Of a DNA stretch of 64,000 nucleotides, positions 46,219 to 58,503 are shown in pieces (the first letter of the stretch is position 1; each line of letters begins with the position of its first letter). The stretch lies in NCBI GenBank assembly GCA_949152475.1, contig OX424564.1, positions 26,038,165 to 26,102,164 of the forward strand, given 5' to 3'. The DNA is from Terebella lapidaria. Its lineage: Eukaryota; Annelida; Polychaeta; Terebellida; Terebellidae. Made by a program: the position numbers and the translations under genes. The notes beneath the pieces are model-generated. The model ran no database searches. It worked only from the letters and a program-made list of their open reading frames with translations, and was not told where the DNA came from.

Positions 46219-46343
46219 TGCAAGGTGTGAAAATATATTTATCTGACGGCCGCCACTTAATTATATAGTGGCCACATAATTAAGTGGCGGCCGCCAGATG
46301 ATTATGTGGTGGCCGCCACTTAAATATATTTTCGCACCTCGCA
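46219..46343. mobile_element. Palindromic MITE with GGCGGCCGCC boxes
   Basis: Ends TGCAAGGTGTGAAAATATAT and the complement of TGCGAGGTGCGAAAATATAT. The interior holds repeated GTGGCGGCCGCCA-type palindromes. No target duplication identified. Confidence 0.75.
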
Positions 46344-47889
46344 CTAAGGGTCTTCCGTGAATAAGAGAAACAGGTATATATAACATTAACACTGGCATGA
46401 ATCTGTTACATGACATTGCTTATGGGTCGAAAACTGCAGTTCTGCGTGTTACTGTTGATGTAAACCAATACAATGTACATGTACTATAAATATATTTCAT
46501 ACACATTTTTGGAAACAGAACAAATTCAAATGCGGATTCAGAGGGGTGCCGTATGCCCCCCATCAAACGCCACCCCACCCCTCCCAACGTTTTTAGGAAG
46601 AGCAGAGCTCTTCCTCTATGATGTTGGTTTTTCTTGGATTTTGGAGAATTTTCCTTTGTTTACATTTCTGAAAGTCCGACTTGGAGCCAGAGCAGATCAT
46701 TCAATTGTGGCTAATTAGGAGGGCCTGGGGCCAGTTGGAAAGAATATGACACCCGTGTACCCAAGTATGGTTACTGTAATAAGTTATAAGCAATAATAGC
46801 CACAGGAGACGTGTGTTCCGACCGTTTATTTTTTGTGTGTGTCACCGGTTCATCACCCATCATCACTCCCGTTTTGATCTTCTCTGAAACAGGGCTTTCT
46901 CGTATCAGATGCACCCAAAACTTTGCATAAACATTCCTCACTACATAGATAGTACATAAGCTTTTGCAAAGATGGAAAAACGCTTGATACGGCAACATAA
47001 TAATTGAAAACTTGTGGCAAGTTCTGGTATGTCCAGTAGGCCAAATGCAAATAAGTGTGGCCCCCTAGCCACACTCGACCGGCTTCATCCCCACTCCGCA
47101 CCCGCACCCCGCCTCCCCCCCCCCCCCCCTCCCATCCGACTACGACCCAATCGTGATAAATGAAAGCTGACCCGCACCCGGGTAAAGGTCTGCTGAATGG
47201 TCCGATGAGTTTTCTGACTTTTCTCGCATGAATATATCGCTAAACTATATGCAAGATCGCAATCGGCGATTACTGATGCATTTCAGAAATAAGATCCAAC
47301 TCGAGAGATCATATATGCCGATGACAACAAGTTCACTTTCTTCACTATCCCCCCCCCCCCCTCCTCTTCCACCTAAACATCGCTGTTCGTTGGGTGAGCG
47401 TGCCTCGCAGCCTAATGAATAATAATGAGATGACATCACGAGATACTGCAGCACTTGATAAAAAAATAAATCAACTGATCATAGCTTATCAATCATCTTT
47501 CAAAATCGATGGTTTGTTGGTTGAGTCAAGCACTCGATTATTTTGTGCATGAGAGGTTACTAGTAATTGGAGTCATACACAAATGATCAAAGCAAAAATC
47601 GCCAGTCGAGTTCCTTATGCAGCAATCACATCATCACGTTTGTCACAAATGACAGTTCTCATCATAATGAGCCGCACAACTTTCCTGTAGGGGCCTACTG
47701 CATGCTTCAAGAGCGCCATCTGTTGAATGTCACGTATGATCAGATAGGCCTGTGATTGCTACACCACTATTATTGGTTGCATGGGAATCGTGATGTGGCA
47801 TTCTGAGCTGTGTTGATTAGACAATTAACAAGACATATAACATGTCTACTGATGGAGATCAAAAATAAACCGATGGGTAAATACTAATT
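46344..47889. other. Gene-free stretch with dispersed repeat and C runs
   Basis: 46530-46760 resembles the GGGGCC-type dispersed repeat. Cytosine runs lie at 47114-47129 and 47349-47361. No gene. Confidence 0.5.
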
Positions 47890-48190
47890 AGGTCTAATAT
47901 TGAACACAGTAAATTTAGTTAAGACATAAAACATTTATTATTGGGCACAATAAGGTAAAGGTTCTGTCCACTACATATTTCATGACTGTAATCGAATAGG
48001 TTAACATTAACTTTACTAGTTGTGTCTATTAGGGGCTATTGACCACAATAAAAATATAGTTAGGACATGAAACATTGACTATTAGGTTCAAGATAAAGGT
48101 TCTGGTAAATATAAATTTGATGCTTGTAGTAGTTATGGTCATATTATGAAAAAAAGTTAACATCGATTTTTGCTAGTTGAATCTATTAAT
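47890..48190 (+). repeat. Diverged tandem duplication
   Basis: 47915-48030 and about 48060-48190 share GACATAAAACATTTATTATT, AAAGGTTCTG and GTTAACAT...CTAGTTG..TCTATTA in the same order. Confidence 0.6.
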
Positions 48191-48205
48191 AGTTTGGGGA
48201 GGGGA

Positions 48206-48236
48206 TTTTTTTTTTTTTTGGGGGGGGGGGGGGGGG
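48206..48236 (+). repeat. T14-G17 homopolymer pair
   Basis: Fourteen T followed by seventeen G. Run lengths may be inexact in the assembly. Confidence 0.9.
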
Positions 48237-48239
48237 ATG

Positions 48240-50742
48240 ATAGGGCAACAGGATATACACTCCAGCAGTCGTCAGCGACTGGAGAACATCTAGTTCGGAA
48301 GATGGGACTAGATGGAATCAGTACCTTAATAATGGTATCAATCAAATTTATATTAGGCCAAATCAACAATAAGCAAATGATTGGCCAGTACACTATCATG
48401 GGCTACAGTTACAATATGGCCACAACATATATGTACAGAATAGGATACGAATAGGTTTTGAACTAGTTCTGTGCAAACATTTCCAAAGCTCTTCCTATGA
48501 GGCCAGTGGCCCTTGTTTTGGAAAAAATGTTCATTCCGATTTCGTCAAAATTTTGTCAAGTAATCTAGTCAGTTTCCCCTCGATATAACAATGTTGCATT
48601 TTGTATCAAGTTTGGAAAAATATTCCCTAGCCTCCCAAGATTTAATCCAGGAGCCGCCTTTGGACCAACAATTGGTTGTACTTGTGAAAGAACAGAATTG
48701 AAATTAGTTGCAAAAGAATTTCAGTAAAGATATTATTATGAAAGACATTGGCAATGCAAAACTAATGGCAACTGCCTTAATTACATATATGAATAAACGT
48801 ACCGTCACAAAATGATACAACCCTGAAATGTGTCGTACGGTACGATATTTAATTAAAATTAAAATTGGAATATCATATCTTCAGATTAGCAGCATTAGCA
48901 ACATCTTTAGAAAATATTATTCGTAAACTCCAAAATTGTTATTCGTCGGGTTTTCTCGAATTTGATACATCATGATGAATTAATGCAACTTTGGACACTA
49001 AGGCAATCTTGACAGTGTCCGAGTATCATAATCATAACGTTGACAACCACGTCGAGATAATTGTCGCAAGTTATATTTGTACCAAGGAGCGTCTTTACCC
49101 GATCAATATGAAATTTATTACATAACCCCTTGTGGCCTAGGTACAGTCAATATACCATCAATGGCAAAGTAATCATGTCCTACGTGATGACGGTACAAGA
49201 AAAAACCATTAATAGGTTATTTTTACAGGTATAATGGGCATATTGGTAAAAGAAGCGGTGGCTTCCATTGTTAATGATACATCTCACGGAACAAAGAAAT
49301 CGTCTGGAAATGCATGCAGTTATGAACGCAATTCCATCGGCCGATATTTGTTTTCTTCCTATGGTTAACAAACAAATCTCCATAGCTCATTGACTGAATT
49401 TGGTCCTCATTTTTCGTCGCTTCATTGATTGATTGGTTTATTCAGTCCCAAGGTTTGGTTTGATTCGATATTCAACTCCTGGACCGAAAGACAAAAACAT
49501 CACCTAAGTTTACACCGCATCTGTATAACCATTGAACATGACATTAATTTATAGCCGTGTGACTTTATTTCATTATTTAACAGAACATTTATAGACACAA
49601 ACCATTACAAACAAATACGAATATTTTATTGATTCTGTTATGACTAATAAAATACACAGTCTGGATTAACGAAAACCATAGACATATCCTCTATGTCTAT
49701 GACGAAAACACGAACTGGACAAGCAAAACAGTCAATAAGTGTATATTGCACTATAACAGATCATTAGATGCTGATAAAAAATACATATCAATTGAAACTC
49801 AGCTTGAATACGAATGTAGATAAATATATACACGTGATAACTCAACGTTACAAAATGATAATACACATGAATGTTTAAATGTGAAACAGCTTATAAATAA
49901 CATTTACATTCTAGCTAAATGATTATTCGGAAGGATAAGCAAAACGACACAAATAATTCTAGCTCTCAATACTGTATTTTGCTGATGTTATTGTGACATT
50001 GCTAGTACATCATTACATGCCCTGGTTCAATTTTTTTTTCTGGTCGAAAAAATTATTCGAATATGATTTTCTCATATATCTTGAATAATCAAATATTATT
50101 CAAATATGATTTTCTCATATATCTTGAATAATCAAATATTATTCCGTGCACAATAGATCTAGTCAATACGCACACAATGTAGAATATAATTATGAAGCTC
50201 TAAAGATATATTGACATCCACGTCCTGTTGATACTTGTATTGCTTACGACTTCAAATCAGTTGGGAATCCTTCTATTCATGACCCGTTCCTCAATGCTGG
50301 AAAAACAGAGAAATTACACGTCATGACTTGTCAGTCTTATATCGATGCACGAGATATCACCAGATATTAGTCATCAGAGCTCCGTATCAACGGAAATAAA
50401 TGCTACAATGGAGGTTCCATCGATGCAATCCCCCGTTTGTGGTTCTCTCTACGATATTACTATCCACTGGAAATGTTATTCTTAGCGATTTTGCCTCGAG
50501 GGCTCGGCGGATTTTTTTTTCATTGTGTGTTTTCAATCCAGGACCATATTTGTAGTATTTCCAGGCGGTGGGCTTAATTATTGAGTCCTACTGTTGGGAA
50601 GCAGGATGCTTTCCATTTGTTGCCAGACACTCGAGCAGAAAAAATGCACATTAATATTTTAGATATCGTTTTTACGAATCAATAGTTCTACCAATATTTT
50701 CAGAGTTCGTTAATAATAAGAATCTCCATTATATACTTTTGT
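48240..50742. other. Gene-free stretch
   Basis: AT-rich, with no recognised coding. A perfect-looking 43-bp tandem pair lies at 50052-50137 (ATATGATTTTCTCATATATC in both). Confidence 0.5.
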
Positions 50743-51343
50743 ATGGAAGCCCATAGGTGACAGGTGCGGGAACAAAATTTGATGTTTTTTCCTATTAAAA
50801 ACCTTGCACGTTCGAACGTAGAAAGTTCAAAACTACCACATTCGCACGTGGAAGCATTAAGCGCTATCACGTTCGCACGTGGTAACTTTAAAACTTATCA
50901 CGTTCGCACGTAGAAAGGTTTTAGGCTTCCACGTTCACACGTAGAAAGTCCAAAGCTACCACGTTCACACTTGGAAACATTATATGCTTTCACGTTCGCA
51001 CATAGAAACTTTAAAACTTATCACGTTCGAACGTAGAAAGATGTAGGTTTCCACGTTCACACGTAGAAAGTTTCAAAGCTACCACGTTCACACGTGGAAG
51101 CATTTATACCTTTCCACGTTCGCACGTAGAAAGATTTAGGTTTCTACGTTCACACGTAGAAAGTTTCAAAGCTACCACGTTCACACGTGGAAGCATTCAT
51201 ACCTTTCCACGTTCGCACGTAGAAAGATTTAGATTTCTACGTTCACACATAGAAAGATTCAAAGCTACCACGTTCGAACGTGCTAGCTTTTTGCTGGAAA
51301 AGACATAGAAATTTTATACGCGCATGTCACCTATGGGCTCCCG
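50743..51343. mobile_element. TIR element filled with near-palindromic 15-mers
   Basis: Ends GAAGCCCATAGGTGACA and the complement of GGAGCCCATAGGTGACAT, with similarity continuing for about 48 bp. Flanked by TACTTTTGT at 50734-50742 and 51344-51352. The interior (about 50805-51285) holds some 15 boxes of the form CACGTTCGCACGTGG or TACGTTCACACGTAG every 30 bp or so, with alternating spacers. Non-autonomous. The 8 to 9-bp duplication would suit hAT- or Mutator-like transposases. Confidence 0.85.
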
Positions 51344-51714
51344 TACTTTTGTTATTGTTGTATGATAAAAAAAATCAATCAACTGAGCTTCAGTGAGCTA
51401 CCAATACACGTGGGCATGAATACTATTGCATCGGCAGAGTTCATTTTGAATTCAAGTGTCAATAAGTTAGTATAAGATATAAGTATCTGGAACACATACA
51501 AACAATATTGGTATTACAGTTTGAACCAGAGTTTTGTTTATACACATTGATCAAATTTTTCGTAACAGCTTGTGTGGTAATTTAATACAAACTCATATTT
51601 TGCCCAAGGCTCAATCATGATAGTTAAGTTTTGCCTGGCCCCAGCCAGTTGAAATTTATACAACGTGTTTTTGATGATGATCTTGCTTTTGTTTTCGTTA
51701 TTCTTGTTGTTGTT

Positions 51715-53040
51715 TTACTCACCTTGTTCACTATGAATGGGAGGACACACAGGGCAGCACTTCCCCGGCGGCACATACGCCCGCACCGCTTCCACCTCCG
51801 CCGTGACGCCGTCCGCCGCCGTGTTCACGGCCGTTGTACACGTCACGTTACGGCAGGCGATCTCCACACACACGGGGTCTCCCTGTAACGTTGGACACAG
51901 AACTCAAACGGTTTCACCAGTAGTATAACGTACATTTACCTTCGAACACTCAACGAGAGTCGGTAAGCCAAGCAAGTCGGGGATAGAGGAGTGAGGGCTT
52001 CTCAGCAGGTCACTTCAATTATTCCAGAAAAAAAACGTGAACTTCATTTCAATATAAAATATTACTATTTTTTTGTGCTTACCATGATTATAAATATATG
52101 AATGATACGTGAAAAAAAATATGATTAGACCTATGATTAGGCCTATAACGAAAATGTTATATAGGCCTACTCTGAACACACTGTAATTACTCTGTACATA
52201 TATGACTCTGTAGATATCAAATTTTTATGAAGAACCTGAAGGGCTTTATGTTAGTGACCTTGGGCTCCCCTTGCCACGGGCAGTAGCAGTAATGACAGGG
52301 GCCGGCCGGGATGCGCGCGCCTCGAGGATATCCGCGCCCCTGGAAGTGACATCCGTGTTCCAGGCACGTGGCACAGCAGGCTCCAGGGGCGACCTCGTAA
52401 TTGATACAGGTCGGGTCATCCATGGGCGGACACTCCTTGTACGAACACCTGCGAGATCCGGACATAAACATTAAGTTTGTTTATAAATTGTTAATTTCAT
52501 GCCAGGTTCGTCTATTAAATTTATAGTATTTCAGGGCCCTGTGCCTATGATGCTTCCTGTGCCTACATGTAACTATAGGCCTACAGCATATTTATTTAGG
52601 CCTTCTTTTCCTAAATAGCACTCATAACCTACCAAACACCAAAGTTCACCTAAGCATCAAACATTAATATGGAATATATATTTTAGTGGTCACAAAATTG
52701 CTACAATAGTATATGGATTCAACAATATGCATATGAGTCCAAAAAGGCCGATGTAATAAAACAGGAACATGGAAGCATGCATTTCCGTCTAATGTACGCT
52801 CTTAAAGTCGAGCATGAAATGCCAGGAAATTGTTCTCAAATACCTGAACTCCCCGGTGACACCATCACAGAGGCAGTTGACGCAAGGTTCCAAGTCTACC
52901 ACACCCGGGTAATACTGGCGCGACCCGTACTGACAGTTCTTCTGAGCCCCTGCGTCAGCAGGGACGGTCAGTGTGACTAGTGTCGTCACTACATAGGCCA
53001 GAGTCGGGAGTAGGACCTGTGTATTGGGTAGTCCAGTCAT
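51715..53040 (-). CDS. Small secreted protein with two VWC domains
   Basis: Exons on the minus strand: 53040-52844, 52448-52259 and 51882 downward, with GT-AG introns in phases 2 and 0. The start ATG at 53040 gives a signal peptide (MTGLPNTQVLLPTLAYVVTT, cut after about residue 32). VWC 1 spans exons 1-2: CQYGSRQYYPGVV, PCVNCLCDG, CSYKECPP, GACCATC. VWC 2 spans exons 2-3: CHFQGRGYPRGARIPAGPC, CYCPWQG, CVEIACRNVTC, GKCCPVC. Reading on after GTGAGT gives a stop at 51715 and 184 residues. Alternatively that consensus donor (51722) is used and further exons lie to the left, none of which I recognised. VWC proteins bind TGF-beta/BMP ligands or matrix; the role here is not known. Confidence 0.85.
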
Positions 53041-55460
53041 CCTCAATCGTCCTGTTTGAATATTATGGAAGAACTGTGTTTTCCCCGTAATTTTAGTTCC
53101 AGCTTTAACTTCAAAGGTAGTGCGTATATTCCACTTTCAAGTTGAATTATCCGTCAAGCATCCACTAATGATCTCCAACTTGCAATACTGACGGTTACAC
53201 AGCAGACATGTTATTCCCTCGACAGAGCCAATATCCATATCGAGTCAATTGCGTCCAAACGTGCCAATGACTGTGATGAAAAATTTACGTCTTGTTTTGA
53301 GAGCGAGTTGATTTGTTGTACTAAAGTCTACGCGGTCAATCACGACTCCTAGAACCTTGTCTTTCATGTAGTGTCTCCCGTGGGGAAAAAAGTCCTACAA
53401 CTGAATTGTCACATTGGAAGAATGGTGGTACCACGGCTGTCGACTTTGTCTTCCAGTCATACACAATACTGAACAAATAGCCCAGCTCGTCGGCGCTTCC
53501 TCATCTCCCGGCCAAAATCAAACAGAACCCGCGTCAGAATAGGCGATGATTTGCCCACTGAATCATCGATGCCAGTTCCTCTTCTAGTTCTTTACGAGCG
53601 ATAAAAATGAATCCCACTATAGCTTGTATCCATGATCGATTCATTTTATCACCACCACCCCCTCCCCCCTCCTTTCCCGCCCAGCAGATATTCCAAGTAA
53701 AATACCCCCTCTTCGTATGATTCATTAGGGAGTCCTTTCTAGTGTCAACATATTACGGAAATGCACGAAGATGGGAATGACATTTTTTTCGTCCAAGCTA
53801 AATATATCCGTATTTTTCTGTACATAATCTCAGTTCCATCTGAATTTACAATGCTGGGCAATCACGGTTCTTTGTGACGATTTTGTCGTCAAGTACATTG
53901 ATATTGGATTTGTATTGCCCAAAATTAGCTCTCCAAGAACTGGGATAACATCATCAACAAATATAACTAGATTTATGATTGTGTGTTTAAATATAGAAAC
54001 ATAATCGTTTTCTGTACCCTGATGAACCTTTTGTTTGATAAAATGAAATCTACTAATTTTATATTGTCACTTGACCAAGTAGAATATAAAAAAAGCAACG
54101 AAACAATTTAAACGTTTTTTTTAAATGACATACATGTAGTTTTATCTTTTTTTTCACTATATTTCTCTTCAGGAGATCACACTTTTTCATCTAGATCTTT
54201 TTCTTAGAAAAGTGTAGGCCTAAGGAATTCCTCGCTCAGTGAATATTTCCCGTTTCATTTCGTATTTCTCGCTTCCTCGGACACATTAATAACATTGAAC
54301 ACAGATTAATAATATTGTGGGATTGCCGACCATAATGAATCTTCCATGGTGCCAGATTCAGGAAGCAGGCAATTGCACGTTTACTTTCGTGTCTTTCATG
54401 TGAAGATTTATCAACGTCAAATTACTGTCGGAACGTTTTACATACATGTCTGATATGTTTCCTCTATTAATTATCGTTACTAACTGTTTTATCGTGCATG
54501 ACAGTCCAGTTTACCTGGAGTGGTCATTGCCAGTTGTACACATATCAATAAATGTTTTATGAACAATTTAGGTAAGCGATAATTATATAAAGTATCCCAC
54601 AATGGCCACGGAATCCAAGCCATGAATGAACATTACATTTTCTGCTTAGATCATTATGACGTAGATTCCAAACGTAGTCATAATGCCATCGGTATTTCTC
54701 TGGTAAGCGCTTGAGAGCAGGAGAGCTATTCCATCGATTCTGAAACTTATGTTCGCTTCGGTTTTCCTTAGGCCTACTTGCGCTTGCGGAAATGGCTATT
54801 TTCACACATTTAAAAGATATAAAATTCGCCACCTCGAAATGTTTTACTTCTACTCAATGTCAATAATTATAAAGTATTAAATAATAAACGGGTATGTGAA
54901 AAAAGTTAATCAAAATGTGATTAATATGATCGTTCTTCTCCAATGAAAATATATCCTTCAAAGTTTATTTAATGATTTACGATAACCAATTTTGATTGCT
55001 CGTTGATCGATTGACTTTCAACTGTCCACATTAATTTCAACGTCACTCGGTTGTATGTTTAGTCAACTGAATTTTTTTTTATCTAATTATTGTTTTTTTT
55101 TATCTTATACGACGAAGTCATCAACCAAGTAACATATTTTGTCGATATTTTTGTGGATACGGAGAGTAAAATAACACACGAAACTTGTTTTCATCAGTTA
55201 TAAACTACAAAATACGCTTATGACATAATCCTTCCGTCGCCCCCTTAATTGTAACATGTAAGCTGGCACGTGGTCTGTGGAAACCCCCAGGCATGCGATT
55301 GTAGATCGTGGAACCACCCACGCAGCAGCCGTACAATCGATTTTGCCATCATCGTTCGTCAATTTCATGAATGGGATGACAAAGACGGATTTGCTCCAGC
55401 CAAGCGTGAAAACGCCGTTTTCTCATGGGATGACACACTAATGACTCATGCAATGCTATG
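53041..55460. other. Intergenic between VWC gene and rightward promoter
   Basis: AT-rich, with a CCACCACCCCCTCCCCCC tract near 53652. No exon recognised. It should hold the VWC gene promoter, but no clear core element is visible. Confidence 0.5.
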
Positions 55461-55463
55461 AGG

Positions 55464-55682
55464 TTCTCCACCTGGTCGCGCGGTGGCGCCACTTTGCGGG
55501 CACCAACTTCGCACAGGTGCGGGACCGGAAGTTGTGGAATCGACCAATCAGCGAGCAGCTTATTGAAACCAAACGTCAACATTCATAGAACCGGGGCCGA
55601 GAAATTCCATCCTATTTTTCCCTTCGAGAAAACTTTGAACATTTTGGACTAGATTAGCTGAAAGGATTACCGATTCAACAAG
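55464..55682 (+). promoter_or_regulatory. Probable promoter and 5' noncoding first exon
   Basis: A GC- and CpG-richer island (TGGTCGCGCGGTGGCGCCA) in AT-rich surroundings. It contains an ETS/GABP-type site ACCGGAAGTT (55524-55533) and a CCAAT box ACCAATCAG (55543-55551). About 130 bp on, the sequence reads AACAAG then the donor GTGAGT at 55683, with no ATG between. This fits a housekeeping-type promoter plus an untranslated first exon of a rightward gene whose coding exons lie beyond the window or are unrecognised. Confidence 0.45.
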
Positions 55683-58221
55683 GTGAGTTGAAAGTAGGAA
55701 CGTGTCAGATTCGTTTGGAACAAAACTGGTTGAAATGGCGATAGTGGCTGTTAGTTTTCCAAGCGCTGTAATAATAAGTTCACTCTTTCTGTCGAGCATG
55801 ACTTCATTTTGTGAGCAACTGGTGGAGTGAAACATTTGTGGAATTTAATTTCTGAGTCATGGAAATCAAGATTATCTTGAGACAATAACTCTGACATGTT
55901 TGTCATTTTAATCGCATTGAACATAAGCCATATTTTGTCGCAATAATATTGCTTAATATTCAGTGATATCTGTTCACAGAGTGGATTCAATATCATGCAA
56001 TAAATAATGTTGTGTATTTGGGCATTATTGTGTATTGGGCATTGTATTCTGTTTCTCTGATATGTTGAAAGCTTGCTAAACTGTTACCTCGCTTGCGACG
56101 GATTGTTCAGCCATCACAAGCGTGGCAAGCTAAATTGTTAAAGGTAATTGGACCAGTCAGACAAGGGTCATGAATGTCATTATCATGAACACATACATGT
56201 ATACTATTCTATGTATGATATATATTATCCCATATCAGCGTATCAATAGGTACATTAAATTTACCGTCATATGAACTTTCTTTTATCAAAGTCAAAGTTT
56301 TATCAAATGATGGACAGTCATAGAACTTTCTTTTATCAAAGTCAAACAGAGTGATATTTTAAAGTTAATAAGATTATTTGGTGGGCTATAGCAATTGAAT
56401 TGTCTAAAATGATCAACAAAGTTGGTCGTAACTCAATTAACTCATAGTCACCCTGAATTCATAACTCAATAATTATGACGGGGTGGAGTGGTGGGGGAGG
56501 AGGAAGAATGGAATCCCACATTGAATAAAATATTTGATCCAAAATTTCTGTTTTCGAATATACAATATCATACTGATGATTGATTGAAAGTCTGGAAATC
56601 ATCAGATGATTTTCCAATTTTAGCCCCTCTGAGCAGGCCGAGTGGGTCCAAGTGGAGCAAATAAACTTCTGAGTTGGTATTCAAGTAGAAATCATGGTTC
56701 TATCATCAATTCATCATGAATGTCAAATTAGTGTGTATCTTACATGCTGCTTCATCCGCTTTTGATGTATTCACCCCCTAATAATGCCTTGCAGCAAGCC
56801 AGAGGGTTGTTGATCCAGAAGCCGACAATATCTGATTCATCTCCGGTCGTCATGCGATACTAGGCTTGAGGTTTCCTCCTTCATCCCACGGGATTCGATT
56901 TTTTGAACAGATCTCCCCTTTGTCATGTCTCTACAAGAGAAAATATATATATTTATTCCTGGTTGTTCATTTTGACATGCATAGATTACCCATCTTGACA
57001 CAGAAAGACTAAGTGGTAATTCTTTGTCATAATATAACCTTTTTGGTAGCTTATCTTTGTGAACCTATACATATTTTTATTTGCATTATTTGACCTTAAT
57101 TAAATGGTCAAAAATGGAAAAAAAAATTGTCTAAATCCACAACATGAACCGTTTAGGTACATTAGCATTAATTGACAGTTTCTCCCTGCCATATGTTTAC
57201 TGGGGGTATGTGGGCACTGGTTCATGTCTGCACATATTTGTCTGTCTGTCTGGTGCCATGCTAATTGATTTGACCTTGAATGACCCTTTCCAGCCTGTAA
57301 CTCAACATGCACTCAAGTTTGTTCTCTTTAGTAGCTAACATAGTACTCTATCCCCTTCATCTCTAGTCTATATAAACCCTGGTCAATTTCTAAATTCCGA
57401 CTACCGGTAACCTTTTCTTCTGGAGAAGAAGCCAATTTAAATCTATATAGAAAAATACAATTGAGTATTCTTTGAAATTTGAAAACTATATCAGAAAAGT
57501 ATACATATACACAGTCAAGTATCTGGTTATACTTTACTTGTACATGTTAGACTAACGTTTTCACTGATTACATCAAGCAGATTTATCTTGATGTATGAAA
57601 GCAGTCTCGTGACAGGGAAAACTTGCATATAAGCAGGCATTGTTCTACGAACAAGCTCATAGCAGCCACTTTACAGCATGTACAGTACATCCACACATAT
57701 ACCACAACAGTGAGGTCATCATAGCTAAATTCCTGCCACATTAGCTCACGTTACAACATGGTAATGGACCTTTTCTCTCTCCAGCGTCTTAGCACATTTC
57801 TTTTTAGCCTAGACCCCCCCCCCCCCCCCCCCATCACAACCCAAAGTTTCTTCCAAACTCTCGGGCCCCACAGTTGTGATATGATATCCTGAGATACGTT
57901 GGCCGCTGCCCTGATTTTACCACAAGTAGTACAAGGACTTGAAGTGGCCATACTTCACTACTCCACTGGTTTCCCCAGTCCGCCGAGTGGTGTGTCTAGA
58001 GCAATGTTAGCTGGGACACATCTGCTATCAATGTGTTGTTGATGTTACATGAAGCGTTGTTACAGATGTGTGGATGAGTATGGTAGTAGTAGTGGGTTTC
58101 TGTACGCTTTATGTGTGAGTGATGTAATGGTTTGTACTGGTGCGCACCTGTTGATCTTGAAGTGGTATGTATGTTCAGTAAATGAGGTACATGTATCACT
58201 AGTATACGGTACTATTTGTAT
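55683..58221. other. Gene-free stretch, plausibly first intron
   Basis: AT-rich, no exon recognised. A piece of about 28 bp (ACTTTCTTTTATCAAAGTCA) is repeated at 56275 and 56320. A C19 run lies at 57814-57832. Confidence 0.45.
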
Positions 58222-58223
58222 TA

Positions 58224-58501
58224 CCGTATTGGTCCTAATAGTAGCATGGCGTGCCAAAGCAAGACCTCCCGCAGTAGCGCACGCAAAAAGGAGGTCAAAT
58301 TTTTAAACATCACTGAATAATATACTGTCTTATAGCCTTCAATTCCCTTGTTTATGATTCAAATAACTAAATATGTGGATTGGAACACTCCCAAGAGATA
58401 TTAGGTGAAATACAAGGTTACAATAAAAAATTGAACATTTTTGGAGAAAAGAGAGGGGTGTGCTACTATTAGGGCACATGCCACTATTAGGAACAATACG
58501 A
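58224..58501. mobile_element. MITE with TA target duplication (Tc/mariner-like)
   Basis: Ends CCGTATTGGTCCTAATAGTA and the complement of TCGTATTGTTCCTAATAGTG. TA lies outside both ends (58222-58223, 58502-58503). The 85-codon frame overlapping the left end is not considered a gene. Confidence 0.65.
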
Positions 58502-58503
58502 TA

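Noticed and set aside
48206-48236. T14-G17 run as a functional element
   Set aside because: Homopolymer runs of this kind are common and often mis-sized in assemblies. Nothing around it supports a role.
53534-53725. Minus-strand frame upstream of the VWC gene
   Set aside because: Contains a glycine run from a C-rich tract and no domain. Not an exon of the VWC gene by frame or splice signals.
58049-58306. 85-codon plus frame with hydrophobic segments
   Set aside because: Runs into the left end of the TA-flanked MITE, with no homology recognised.
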